From an uncultured Lachnospiraceae bacterium (GTDB lineage: Bacteria > Bacillota > Clostridia > Lachnospirales > Lachnospiraceae): DNA of 30,786 nt. Below, one piece after another: positions 7,724-15,067 of this stretch. The notes under the pieces are model-generated. The model was not told the DNA's origin and did no database searches. It saw nothing but the letters and a program-made list of their open reading frames with translations. Positions within the stretch are counted from its first letter, which is position 1. Every line of letters begins with the position of its first letter. The stretch is from contig CAJURH010000003.1 of assembly GCA_910588775.1 (NCBI GenBank), forward strand, positions 106,346 to 137,131. The letters are read 5' to 3'. The translations under genes and the position numbers were made by a program.

Positions 7724-9508
7724 TTAGTTTATAGTTGCTTTTTTGGACTTGTAATTGGAAAGATAGGTTTTGCCTTTGTATGTTTTATAAGCTTTCACAG
7801 TAAAGGTATAACTTTTCCCGGATTTTAGCTGTTTCTTGGTAAAACTTGTTTTTTTAGTGGTTTTCAGCAGTTTCCAGGATGCTTTCTTGCTGGTCTTGTA
7901 ATAAACTTTGTATCCTGTTGCGCCTTTTACTTTATTCCATTTCAAGGTCGCTTTTTTGTATCCCGCATTAACTTTGAAGTTGACGGTTGCCGGTTTTGTT
8001 GCTGCATATAACGATGCATAAGATTTGCTGAGCGTACGTTTTCCGTTTTTGGTTATGTACGCCTTTACGGCGAAACGGTAGTTGGAGCCAGGATTTAATT
8101 TTGTCACCGAGTAAGCATTTTTGGCGGAGCTTACAGTGGCTTTCTGGGTCCACTTGGAGTTTCTGTACTGATATACGATATATCCACTGGCCCCTTTCAC
8201 TTTGTTCCAGCTTAATTTTATGCTTTTTGGATTGGAAGTCGCTTTCAATCCTGAGACGTTTGCAACGGTGATAGTCGGTGTGGGCGTTGTGGTAGGCGTT
8301 GGAGTGGAAGGCTTCGGAGTGGAAGGGGGTGGCGTAACGGTAACGCTGGGCTTAGGAAGCCGATTGATTTCCGTTTCCAAAGTCTCTGCGCTCAGCGGTT
8401 CCTGCCAGCTTTTGCGTATCATGTTGTTTTTGTCGATTAAGATTGTAAACGGCGTTGACACATGCGTATCGTCCTGTTGGAAAAGGGCAAGGTACTTAAA
8501 CATGGCGACTTGAATGCCGTCGCTGTAATTTTTCTCATCGTAACAGAAACTGATTTCGTCGCAGTTAAACTGCTGTGCATAGGTGGATACAGCGTCTTTT
8601 GTCGCAAAATCATAATCTGCGAAAACCACGCGGACAGTGGGATTGTGAATCCATTGGCTGTTGGCAATATTTTGCAGCGTTGACACAGTCCGGCTGCATC
8701 TCGTATTGCTGAATATCAGTATGGTTGCCTGGTGTGATTGAGACGCTCTGGTGCGTACATTCTTTCCTTTTGTGGAAGTGAATATATAATCCAGGTTTTC
8801 AAGGCCATCCGGCGTTTCAGGCTCCGGAGTAGGAGTTTCGGGTTCCGGTGAAGGAGTAGGAGTTTCGGGTTCTGGAGTAGGAGTTTCAGGTTTCGGAGTT
8901 GGTGAAGGAGTCGGAGGCTTAGGAGTCGGTGAAGGGGTCGGAGGCTTGGGAGTCGGCGAAGGAGTTGGTTTGGTTGCCCCTGCGAACTTGTCTATTTCCG
9001 CTTTGATCGCGTCTGCGGTCTGTTTTCCCGACATCAAATTCTGTATTTTATCATTTTGGTCAATCAGGATGATTGTCGGCGTTGTGCCGCCGGACGTGCC
9101 CAGAATATGCTTTACATATGCAGCCAAGATTCTGAGATTCAGGTCTGTTTCATCATAGCAGAACGTAATTGCGTCGCAATCAAACTTCTGTGCATATGTC
9201 TGGACTTCATCCAGAGAGGCCATGTTGTGTTCGGCGAAGATGACGCGGATATCAGAATTGTGAACCCAGGCGCTGTCTGCGATGTTCATAAGAGTCGAGG
9301 AGGTTCTGGAGCAGGTTGTTGTGCCAAAGACCAGGACAGTTGTCTTGCCGGACACGGCTTTGGTGGAAACAGAGCCTCCGTTTATGGTGTGCAGGGTGAA
9401 GGGAAGGTTATCCCAGCCCGCAGCCAGAACGGAATTTTTGGCGCCTGCTTGTGAAAATAGCAGTGCAAAGACTACTAAAAGCAGGACTGGAAAAAGTTTC
9501 TTTTTCAT
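7724..9508 (-). CDS. Secreted protein: two thioredoxin-like domains, Pro-rich linkers, two Fn3 domains
   Basis: The 594-residue product has a signal peptide (K-K-K, hydrophobic stretch, cleavage near residue 24-30). Two related thioredoxin-like domains follow, about 33-176 and 237-384, joined by a Pro-Thr-Glu linker (about 180-234), then a second Pro/Thr linker and two fibronectin type III domains (about 415-505 and 508-593). In both Trx-like domains the strand-helix motif reads C-S-R-T (C66, C271), so the second cysteine of CxxC is Thr; each has further cysteines in F-x-C-D and F-C-Y-D motifs. This argues against normal disulfide exchange and for a peroxiredoxin-like, scaffold or ligand role. 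Start 9508 is chosen because AAAGGAG lies 8 bases upstream. No sortase motif is seen. Function unknown. Confidence 0.85.
   Translation of the reverse strand: MKKKLFPVLLLVVFALLFSQAGAKNSVLAAGWDNLPFTLHTINGGSVSTKAVSGKTTVLVFGTTTCSRTSSTLMNIADSAWVHNSDIRVIFAEHNMASLDEVQTYAQKFDCDAITFCYDETDLNLRILAAYVKHILGTSGGTTPTIILIDQNDKIQNLMSGKQTADAIKAEIDKFAGATKPTPSPTPKPPTPSPTPKPPTPSPTPKPETPTPEPETPTPSPEPETPTPEPETPDGLENLDYIFTSTKGKNVRTRASQSHQATILIFSNTRCSRTVSTLQNIANSQWIHNPTVRVVFADYDFATKDAVSTYAQQFNCDEISFCYDEKNYSDGIQVAMFKYLALFQQDDTHVSTPFTILIDKNNMIRKSWQEPLSAETLETEINRLPKPSVTVTPPPSTPKPSTPTPTTTPTPTITVANVSGLKATSNPKSIKLSWNKVKGASGYIVYQYRNSKWTQKATVSSAKNAYSVTKLNPGSNYRFAVKAYITKNGKRTLSKSYASLYAATKPATVNFKVNAGYKKATLKWNKVKGATGYKVYYKTSKKASWKLLKTTKKTSFTKKQLKSGKSYTFTVKAYKTYKGKTYLSNYKSKKATIN
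8807..8968 (-). repeat. Degenerate coding repeat for the Pro-Thr-Glu linker
   Basis: Short units encoding TPSPTPKPP, then PEPETPTP, recur across about 54 codons. This is low-complexity coding sequence of a cell-surface spacer and is prone to length change by slippage. Confidence 0.8.
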
Positions 9509-9705
9509 AGAAGGGTCTCCTTTCATGATTCTTTGTTTTAGGTGATTGTTAAACGCCGGGTTTTTAGTCGGGATTTGTTTAAATTAGACAAACAGGAACT
9601 CAGAAAAGTTTTGAGTACGCTCCCTATTCGGCTGTTTTAGACAAATGACGGCTATAAGATTGGCGTCAAACAATTGCCTATGCGTTAGATTTCTTTTAGA
9701 GGAAA

Positions 9706-9734
9706 ATTATAACATAAGATGAAGGGGCAATCAA
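9706..9734 (-). promoter_or_regulatory. Sigma-A promoter of the secreted Trx-Fn3 gene
   Basis: On the minus strand TTGATT (9729-9734) and TATAAT (9706-9711) are 17 bases apart. The start codon at 9508 is about 190 bases from the expected transcript start, giving an unusually long leader that contains a small ACTCA/TGAGT hairpin. Confidence 0.72.
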
Positions 9735-9786
9735 TGAAAATGAAAAAATAGTTGCATTCGCCGGTGAGGGAATATTGGGATGTCTG

Positions 9787-10044
9787 CTAAACGACAGAAT
9801 AGCGCGTCCAGGGGATTTTGGACGGTGGATAAGATGCGAGAAAGTTCACAATATCGCTGCGTCCGTGGTACTGGATGTTGCCATGGGAATCTGGAGCTGT
9901 AAGGATAATGGGCATTTTGCCAAAAACCATTTGGAAGCTCTGGCGGGTTAGTTCGATGTCTGGGCTTATTAAAACGGCAGGTTTTACTTTAACGATGGAA
10001 AATTTGGTCTGGTTGAACGTCATGGTTGCGCCTTCTACGATCAT
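9787..10044 (-). CDS. Small conserved-looking hypothetical protein
   Basis: I do not recognise this family. The 85-residue product starts M-I-V-E-G-A-T and shows no signal peptide or membrane segment. It is mostly short predicted beta strands (KFSIVKVKPAVLI, MPIILT) followed by G-R-S-D-I-V-N-F-L and P-P-S-K-I-P-W near the C terminus. A longer open frame runs back to 10128, but AAAGGAG lies 8 bases before the ATG at 10044, and the region upstream is a dispersed repeat shared with another leader, so the short form is preferred. It is not obviously cotranscribed with its neighbours. The good ribosome site and even composition suggest a real gene. Confidence 0.55.
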   Translation of the reverse strand: MIVEGATMTFNQTKFSIVKVKPAVLISPDIELTRQSFQMVFGKMPIILTAPDSHGNIQYHGRSDIVNFLASYPPSKIPWTRYSVV

Positions 10045-10090
10045 GGTTGCATCTCCTTTTTCGTAATCAAGAATTCGGTAATCGAAATAG

Positions 10091-10122
10091 TTTCTAAATG
10101 GGCATGTCTGCTCACGCAGATA
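10091..10122 (-). repeat. 32-nt dispersed leader element, copy A
   Basis: On the plus strand the element runs TTTCTAAA, T, GGGCATG, then TCTGCTCACGCAGATA. It matches 14835-14866 at 25 of 32 positions without gaps. A TCTGC/GCAGA hairpin lies inside it. Both copies have the same orientation and lie 26-46 bases upstream of a minus-strand start codon. Confidence 0.6.
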
Positions 10123-10318
10123 CCACACTCTATGAAAGCCAGCTGCTTCGTGATTTGCGCTTCCACAGTAAATTTGTTTATGGAAATCGCCTGGACTTAA
10201 GAATGTTTTTCATTCTATTATAGAAGGAATCCTGGATAACGTCAATAAAATGCATTCCCCAAATTTGCGCCAGTGTTTTAGCGAATTGAGAAATGCATTT
10301 TAACGTTGCTTTAATATT

Positions 10319-10666
10319 TTAACCGTTTTCTTCCCGTCCTTCCATCACGTTGATGAACAGAACTGCAGCCAATACAATGCATATGCCGATAATTTGTATA
10401 ATGCGTACAGACTGTCCAAAAAGGATTACGCCGAGAATCAGCGCCGTTACAGGGTCCAGAGCCATGAGAATCTGGTAAATCGTAGCTTCCACCCGTTTTA
10501 AGGATTCCTGCATAAATCCATAGGTGACGCCATGGGGGATTAGGCAAAATCCAAGCAAGGCGCCCCAGTAAATGGGGTTTGCGTCAAGTGCGGTAATAAG
10601 GTTTTTGCAAAAAGCGGCTGGACGGATCATGAAAATCAGCATGAAGGCCAAGGCGCTTAGCTGTGT
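10319..10666 (-). pseudogene. Truncated EamA/DMT-family transporter
   Basis: The frame encodes about 115 residues with four hydrophobic segments, including PIYWGALLGFCLIPHG, an A-T-I-Y-Q-I-L-M-A-L-D-P segment and GVILFGQSVRIIQIIG. These match the second EamA domain of drug/metabolite exporters. Intact members have about 280-300 residues and ten membrane segments, so the entire first half is missing. An in-frame TAA lies shortly upstream of the first possible start (TTG 10651) and there is no ribosome site. It is most likely a decayed 3' fragment. The sequence upstream gives no recognisable first domain in any frame. Confidence 0.7.
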
Positions 10667-10785
10667 TATATTTTTTTAAGATGTCTGTTAAAGTTATGGA
10701 GATATATTTAAGAAATCTATTGCGGGGACGATAACCAATATATAGTTCGTAAATAACGTTTCGAAATAAGGAGGGTGGACAGCAT

Positions 10786-11571
10786 ATGAATATTCAATTA
10801 TACGCATCGGGTGCGAATAACTCGTGGAATCGGGTACAGATGGCCACGCAGGCATTCAACCGAAGCGTTTGGAATGGCGTAAAGCCTGATGATAAGAAGA
10901 CGGAAGAGGAACGTAAGGATCGGTTAAGTTTAAGCCCTATGGGGCAGCTGCAGAGCCGTCTGGAGAGCCTGATGTCCCAGAAGCAGAGCATTATCGAGCA
11001 GAAGAACCAGTTGATTGCGGATACGTTGGACGCGGGCGGGGATGTGAAGTCCATCCAGTCCATGATTTCTCTTTATGAGGAGCAGATCAACAACATTGAG
11101 ACGCAGATTTCCCAGACAATGAAGGAAATGGTGGAAGGTCAGCTTAACGATAAAGATGAGGAGAAGCAGGAGAAGGAGCCAGAGACGAAGGAAGAGCTGC
11201 AACAGCGGCAGATGAACGATCTGAGCAGCGCGTCCATGGACTTTGAGCGGACGGGACAGATTTACAGCGCCCATGTGCACAAGAAAGGGGAGGCCAGCGT
11301 ATTGTCCCAGGAGATTGCGATGGATGGCGGCAGAGGCGGTGCGGCCCCAGGGAAGCAGGACCGGCTCAACGAGTTGTTGGAGGAAGCCGATGAACTGTAC
11401 GCAGAGGCCATGGAGGGTTATGCAAAGTTGAATGTTTCCCTGAATGAAACCGCCGAAGAAGCTTCCCACCGTCATGAGCTGGAGAGTGAGGAAGAGGAGG
11501 CTGAGAAAGAGCCGGGATTGCTGGAAAAGGAAGATCCTAAGAAGGAATTGGAGCGTGTAAATGTTTTGTAG
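10786..11571 (+). CDS. Acidic coiled-coil protein of unknown function
   Basis: I do not recognise the family with certainty. The 261-residue protein has no signal peptide or membrane segment. Residues 50-120 form a long Gln/Glu-rich coiled coil (LQSRLESLMSQK, then NNIETQISQTMKEM). The middle is very Glu/Lys-rich, and a second helical section (LNELLEEADELYAEAMEGY) precedes an acidic C-terminal tail. The helical part loosely recalls FlxA-like coiled-coil proteins, which is a weak guess. AAGGAGGG lies 11 bases before the ATG. It is a single gene, followed by two hairpins at 11642-11700, and shares no promoter with its neighbours. Confidence 0.8.
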   Translation: MNIQLYASGANNSWNRVQMATQAFNRSVWNGVKPDDKKTEEERKDRLSLSPMGQLQSRLESLMSQKQSIIEQKNQLIADTLDAGGDVKSIQSMISLYEEQINNIETQISQTMKEMVEGQLNDKDEEKQEKEPETKEELQQRQMNDLSSASMDFERTGQIYSAHVHKKGEASVLSQEIAMDGGRGGAAPGKQDRLNELLEEADELYAEAMEGYAKLNVSLNETAEEASHRHELESEEEEAEKEPGLLEKEDPKKELERVNVL

Positions 11572-11641
11572 TGACGGATTATGATGAATGCTTCTGGAAG
11601 TTGTGATGAACGGCCGACCCTATTTTGGAGGGATTGCGCCC

Positions 11642-11700
11642 CTGCGTTTGGTCATAAGACGCAGAGATAGCCGCCCCTACCTGGTAAACTGAGCGGCTAT
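11642..11700 (+). terminator. Double hairpin after the coiled-coil gene
   Basis: The first hairpin is CTGCGT (11642-11647) with ACGCAG (11659-11664). The second is ATAGCCGC (11667-11674) with GCGGCTAT (11693-11700), followed by TTT. The second resembles an intrinsic terminator with a short T-tract. Confidence 0.5.
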
Positions 11701-11752
11701 TTTGGCGATTTTATAATTGGGCCAGTTGTCTTTGGGTGGCGGCTTTATTTGT

Positions 11753-12838
11753 CTAATGCGGCAATTCTTTATATTTCATGTAATTGTTGATTAAGATGGC
11801 CAGCTGAAATGTAAGGGAGTCGCGGAAAGTTCGCAGATCCAGGCCGAATCTTTTCTGGAGCTTTTCGAAGCGGTAGACCAGCGTGTTTCGGTGCACATAG
11901 AGTTGCCGGGCCGTTTCGGAAAGGTTCAGATTGTTTTCAAAGAAAGTCCGTATGGTGGCGTAAGTTTCCTCGTCCAGGGAATCCAGTGATTCCCCTTGGA
12001 AGGTTTCCGCAATGAATTTTTCACAGGCGGACAGGGGAAGTTGGTAGATTAAATGGCCGAGACCTAGGTGGCTGTAGGGGAAAATGTTCCGCTCGCTGTA
12101 GAAGATTTTTCCCACGGTCAGTGCGGTTTGCGCTTCGCGGTATGCGTCGGGGAGCTGGCTTAAATCATCGGCGATGCTGCTGTAGCCCACCCATGCCTGG
12201 GTCATGGCTTCGGCATTCAGCATGTCCACCAGGGTTTTGGCGGCGTTTTCCAGGGAGCTGGAGTCTTCGCCGGGGGAGAGTTCTTTGATGACGATAATCA
12301 GGCCGTCGTCCATATAAGTGATATAATGCCCGGTCCTGGCGGTAAACAGGTTTTTGACCATGGACAGGGCGTTTTCATCTTTGGGCTGTTTTGTCTGGAC
12401 TAGAAGGACTGCACGAGGGCATTGTTGGGGGATTTTCAGCCTTTTTGCCCCATTGAAGGCATCTACCGAGGTGTAGTTGCCCAGGAGCAGGTTTTGCATA
12501 TATGTGTTTTTGTCGGTGCGCTGACTGTATGCCTCGGCCAGTTCTTCCAGTTGGCAGACGGCCAGTTCGCCGATGGTATGGGAGGAAACGCCTTTTCCCC
12601 AGACGAGAAGCAGGCCGATCAGTTCTTCCTGATGGCATACTTTGAAATAATGCAGAGTTCCCGCCGCTTTGGAGACGGCGTCTTGTTCCAGGAATTCTTC
12701 TAATTTCTCACGAACTGGCAGTTTTTTCGAACCGGTGTTTACGATTTCTTTTCCTTCGGGAGTCAGCAGCGCGAAGTTAAGGCCGCTGATATCTTTCCAT
12801 TTGTATAAGGACTTTTCAAAAGAGTGGTGGACGGTCAA
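11753..12838 (-). CDS. PucR/CdaR-family transcriptional regulator
   Basis: The 361-residue protein ends in the HTH typical of the PucR/CdaR group: LSETARQLYVHRNTLVYRFEKLQ (about 306-328), followed by the capping helix F-R-D-S-L-T-F-Q-L-A. The middle section (about 140-260) resembles a degenerate GGDEF-like sensory region, with a short N-terminal domain of about 100 residues. Such regulators often respond to sugar acids, purines or amino acids, but the ligand cannot be read here. The start is TTG at 12836-12838, with AAGAAGGAAG just upstream. It lies downstream of an orphan sugar ABC ATPase on the same strand, separated by a GC-rich hairpin, so coregulation is possible but not shown. Confidence 0.88.
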   Translation of the reverse strand: MTVHHSFEKSLYKWKDISGLNFALLTPEGKEIVNTGSKKLPVREKLEEFLEQDAVSKAAGTLHYFKVCHQEELIGLLLVWGKGVSSHTIGELAVCQLEELAEAYSQRTDKNTYMQNLLLGNYTSVDAFNGAKRLKIPQQCPRAVLLVQTKQPKDENALSMVKNLFTARTGHYITYMDDGLIIVIKELSPGEDSSSLENAAKTLVDMLNAEAMTQAWVGYSSIADDLSQLPDAYREAQTALTVGKIFYSERNIFPYSHLGLGHLIYQLPLSACEKFIAETFQGESLDSLDEETYATIRTFFENNLNLSETARQLYVHRNTLVYRFEKLQKRFGLDLRTFRDSLTFQLAILINNYMKYKELPH

Positions 12839-12879
12839 GGTTTCACTTCCTTCTTAAAATATATGAGCGCATGACGAAA

Positions 12880-12900
12880 CGGCGGGGGAATGCCCCGCCG
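12880..12900 (-). terminator. GC-rich terminator after the ABC ATPase gene
   Basis: An 8-bp perfect stem, CGGCGGGG (12880-12887) with CCCCGCCG (12893-12900), has a 5-base loop. On the minus strand it is followed by only TTT, so efficiency is uncertain. Confidence 0.6.
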
Positions 12901-12918
12901 ATCCATGGCTGATGGCTA

Positions 12919-14031
12919 TTAGTTTACAATCGTTATTTCTGTCTCTGCGTCAAAGAAGTGCGCTTTTTCCATATCAAGGGCAAATTTAATAGGATCGCCG
13001 GATCTGGCAGTTGTACGCGGGTCTACCCGAGCCGTGATCTGTGTGTCGCCTAGATCAAAGTACAGGTACACTTCTGCGCCCAAAAGCTCGTAAACTTTGA
13101 TGGTGGAATCCATGACGCTTCCAGGAGAAGACTCAATGAACATCTGGGAATCGTAAATATCTTCTGGACGAATGCCTAAGCACACTTTCTTGCCCACATA
13201 CCCTTTGTCTTTCAGCGCTTTCGCTTTGGAACCAGGGATGGAGAGGCTGTAGTTCTGAATCTTGAATTTCAGTTCTCCGTCCTCTTGAACTATGCTGCCG
13301 TCTAAGAAGTTCATCTGTGGAGAGCCGATGAATCCAGCCACGAATTTGTTGTCTGGCTCAGAGTACAGTTTCGATGGGGAAGCCACCTGCTGTACAATGC
13401 CGTCTTTCATAACAACGATTCTGGTTCCCAGAGTCATAGCTTCTGTCTGGTCATGGGTTACATAGATAATGGTGGAACCCAGTCTTTGATGCAGTTTGGA
13501 AATCTCAATACGCATCTGCACACGCAGCTTGGCGTCCAAGTTGGACAGCGGTTCGTCCATCAGGAAAACTTTGGGTTCGCGGACGATGGCGCGTCCCATG
13601 GCAACACGCTGACGCTGGCCACCGGAAAGAGCTTTTGGCTTACGGTCCAGAAGTTTTTCCAGATCCAGGATTTTTGCCGCTTCTTTTACCATTTTGTCAA
13701 TCTGCTCCTGAGGAACTTTGCGCAGTTTTAATCCAAACGCCATGTTCTGAGCTACGGTCATATGGGGGTACAGAGCGTAGTTCTGGAATACCATTGCAAT
13801 ATTTCTGTCTTTTGGCTCTGCGTCGTTCATGACTTTGCCGTCAATCTTCAAGGTTCCGCTGCTGATTTCTTCCAGTCCGGCAACCATACGCAGTGTGGTG
13901 GATTTTCCGCATCCGGACGGACCTACAAAAATAATAAATTCTTTATCTTCAATTTCCAGATTGAAGTCTTTAACCGCTTCATACCCGTTGGAATAAGTCT
14001 TATTAATGTGCTGTAGTGATATACTTGCCAT
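12919..14031 (-). CDS. Carbohydrate ABC transporter ATPase (MsmK/UgpC/MalK type)
   Basis: This 370-residue ATPase powers ABC importers of oligosaccharides or glycerol phosphate. The nucleotide-binding domain shows Walker A GPSGCGKST (37-45), Q-loop Q83, signature LSGGQRQR (135-142), Walker B VFLMDEP (155-161) and the H-loop histidine in VTHDQTEAM (H193). A C-terminal TOBE/OB regulatory domain follows from about 235, as in MalK and MsmK. GGAGGAG lies 7 bases before the ATG. No binding protein or permease genes are adjacent, which fits the known pattern in Gram-positives where one MsmK-like ATPase serves several importers encoded elsewhere. Confidence 0.94.
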   Translation of the reverse strand: MASISLQHINKTYSNGYEAVKDFNLEIEDKEFIIFVGPSGCGKSTTLRMVAGLEEISSGTLKIDGKVMNDAEPKDRNIAMVFQNYALYPHMTVAQNMAFGLKLRKVPQEQIDKMVKEAAKILDLEKLLDRKPKALSGGQRQRVAMGRAIVREPKVFLMDEPLSNLDAKLRVQMRIEISKLHQRLGSTIIYVTHDQTEAMTLGTRIVVMKDGIVQQVASPSKLYSEPDNKFVAGFIGSPQMNFLDGSIVQEDGELKFKIQNYSLSIPGSKAKALKDKGYVGKKVCLGIRPEDIYDSQMFIESSPGSVMDSTIKVYELLGAEVYLYFDLGDTQITARVDPRTTARSGDPIKFALDMEKAHFFDAETEITIVN

Positions 14032-14169
14032 TTTATCTCCTCCGATTTCATTTCTGAGTTTCTGCTTTCACCTGCTTACCAGTATATAAGAGGCGTCGAA
14101 AAGAAACCATAGGGGAATCAGACAAAGTTTTTAAGTGTTTCTTGACAAAATGACGAAATGAGGTATGTA

Positions 14170-14808
14170 TTACATTTTCGAATAGCCATGGCTGTTGACG
14201 ATGGCCATGATTTTCTCGCCGCGCTGGCAATAGGGGCAGTCGCCTGGCTTGTAGCTCTCGTATCCGGGAAGATCTTTTCCGGTGAAGAGGGCGTTCACGT
14301 TGATGGAGCCAATCTTAGATATTTCGCTGAATATGGCGGAGACGCCCTGGAGTATCCCATCGTAGTAGCGGATGCACTGGATGGCGGACCCGAGAGTGGT
14401 TCCGGTGGTGATGGTCCCGATCAGAATCACGATGTTCTTGTTCTTAATCATGGGTTGCATATTGTCCCGGAACATCATCATATCGCCTTTAAATTCTGGG
14501 TGGATCACGTACATGGTCTTATGGGCGTTCATGGAGAGAATTCCGGCTTTGGTCAGGGACTGGGCCAGCAGGGCGCCTACCACATCCAAACCGTCCAAGC
14601 ATACAATGGTGTCCACTGGGGTGGAAGACTCGTATTCCTGCGCCAGCGCCTGGGCGATTCGCTGCGCCTCTGAGTAACGGGATTTCATGGTGGCCAGATC
14701 CAGGTGATGGGTAACATGGGACTGGGTTGTGGCGAAATGTCCCGGCGTTACTTTCAGAACAATGTCCTTGTCGTAACGCGAAGTGATTTTAAACATATTT
14801 TTTTCCAT
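14170..14808 (-). CDS. Phosphoribosyltransferase-fold protein with an altered PRPP loop
   Basis: The 212-residue protein has a type I PRTase layout resembling orotate phosphoribosyltransferase: VDTIVCLDGLDVVGALLA (about 65-82) and the loop region VILIGTITTGTTLGSA (about 127-142). In active PRTases that loop has two acidic residues before V/I-x-T-T-G (for example VDDVITTG); here the pair reads I-G. A C-terminal C-P-Y-C could bind metal. It may be annotated as orotate phosphoribosyltransferase, but catalysis is doubtful and a nucleotide-sensing or divergent role is possible. AAGGAGG lies 7 bases before the ATG. It stands alone behind its own promoter and a structured leader, not in a pyr operon. 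Confidence 0.8.
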   Translation of the reverse strand: MEKNMFKITSRYDKDIVLKVTPGHFATTQSHVTHHLDLATMKSRYSEAQRIAQALAQEYESSTPVDTIVCLDGLDVVGALLAQSLTKAGILSMNAHKTMYVIHPEFKGDMMMFRDNMQPMIKNKNIVILIGTITTGTTLGSAIQCIRYYDGILQGVSAIFSEISKIGSINVNALFTGKDLPGYESYKPGDCPYCQRGEKIMAIVNSHGYSKM

Positions 14809-14834
14809 TTTGGAACCTCCTTAGGGCTTATGCT

Positions 14835-14874
14835 TATCTAAACGGGCATGGTTGCCTGCGCAGATATTTAGATA
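14835..14874 (-). repeat. Dispersed leader element, copy B, within an 8-bp inverted repeat
   Basis: Positions 14835-14866 match the element at 10091-10122 in 25 of 32 bases (shared TCTAAA, GGGCATG and CGCAGATA blocks). In this copy TATCTAAA (14835-14842) also pairs with TTTAGATA (14867-14874), closing a hairpin in the leader of the phosphoribosyltransferase-like gene, 26 bases before its start. Confidence 0.6.
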
Positions 14875-14890
14875 TTTAATTATTTATGAA

Positions 14891-14934
14891 ATGAAAGTGG
14901 GATGTGGCAGTCCACAACTTTCATTATAATTATA
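14891..14934 (-). promoter_or_regulatory. -10 box and 5'-end hairpin of the phosphoribosyltransferase-like gene
   Basis: TATAAT on the minus strand (14929-14934) has only a weak -35 (TTTTCT, 17 bases away). Directly after it, ATGAAAGT plus TGTGG (14891-14898, 14903-14907) pair with CCACA plus ACTTTCAT (14912-14924), with a GGGA bulge. The transcript would therefore begin with a 13-bp hairpin. Confidence 0.55.
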
Positions 14935-14973
14935 GCATAAAGCTATGGAATAGAAAACAGAAAAATCAGGCGC

Positions 14974-15002
14974 TTGTTTTCATGAAAATTTTTTTGTATA
15001 AT
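14974..15002 (+). promoter_or_regulatory. Sigma-A promoter of the glucosaminidase gene
   Basis: TTGTTT (14974-14979) and TATAAT (14997-15002) are 17 bases apart. The start codon is 65 bases downstream. Confidence 0.7.
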
Positions 15003-15067
15003 GGGAATATTAGCAATAAGGGGTTTTACAGCGGAAACTTAAAGTAAAGAATAAGGTGAGAATGATT

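Noticed and set aside
8202..8513. Gly/Val-rich open frame on + opposite the Pro-rich linker
   Set aside because: It is the mirror of the Pro/Thr codons of the secreted protein, without a ribosome site.
8807..8968. Possible CRISPR-like or tandem DNA repeat
   Set aside because: The units are short, degenerate and in phase with the coding frame; there are no spacers, so it is linker-coding sequence.
14142..14170. TTGACA with a distant TATGTAT on +
   Set aside because: No plus-strand gene follows; the downstream sequence is the 3' end of a minus-strand gene.
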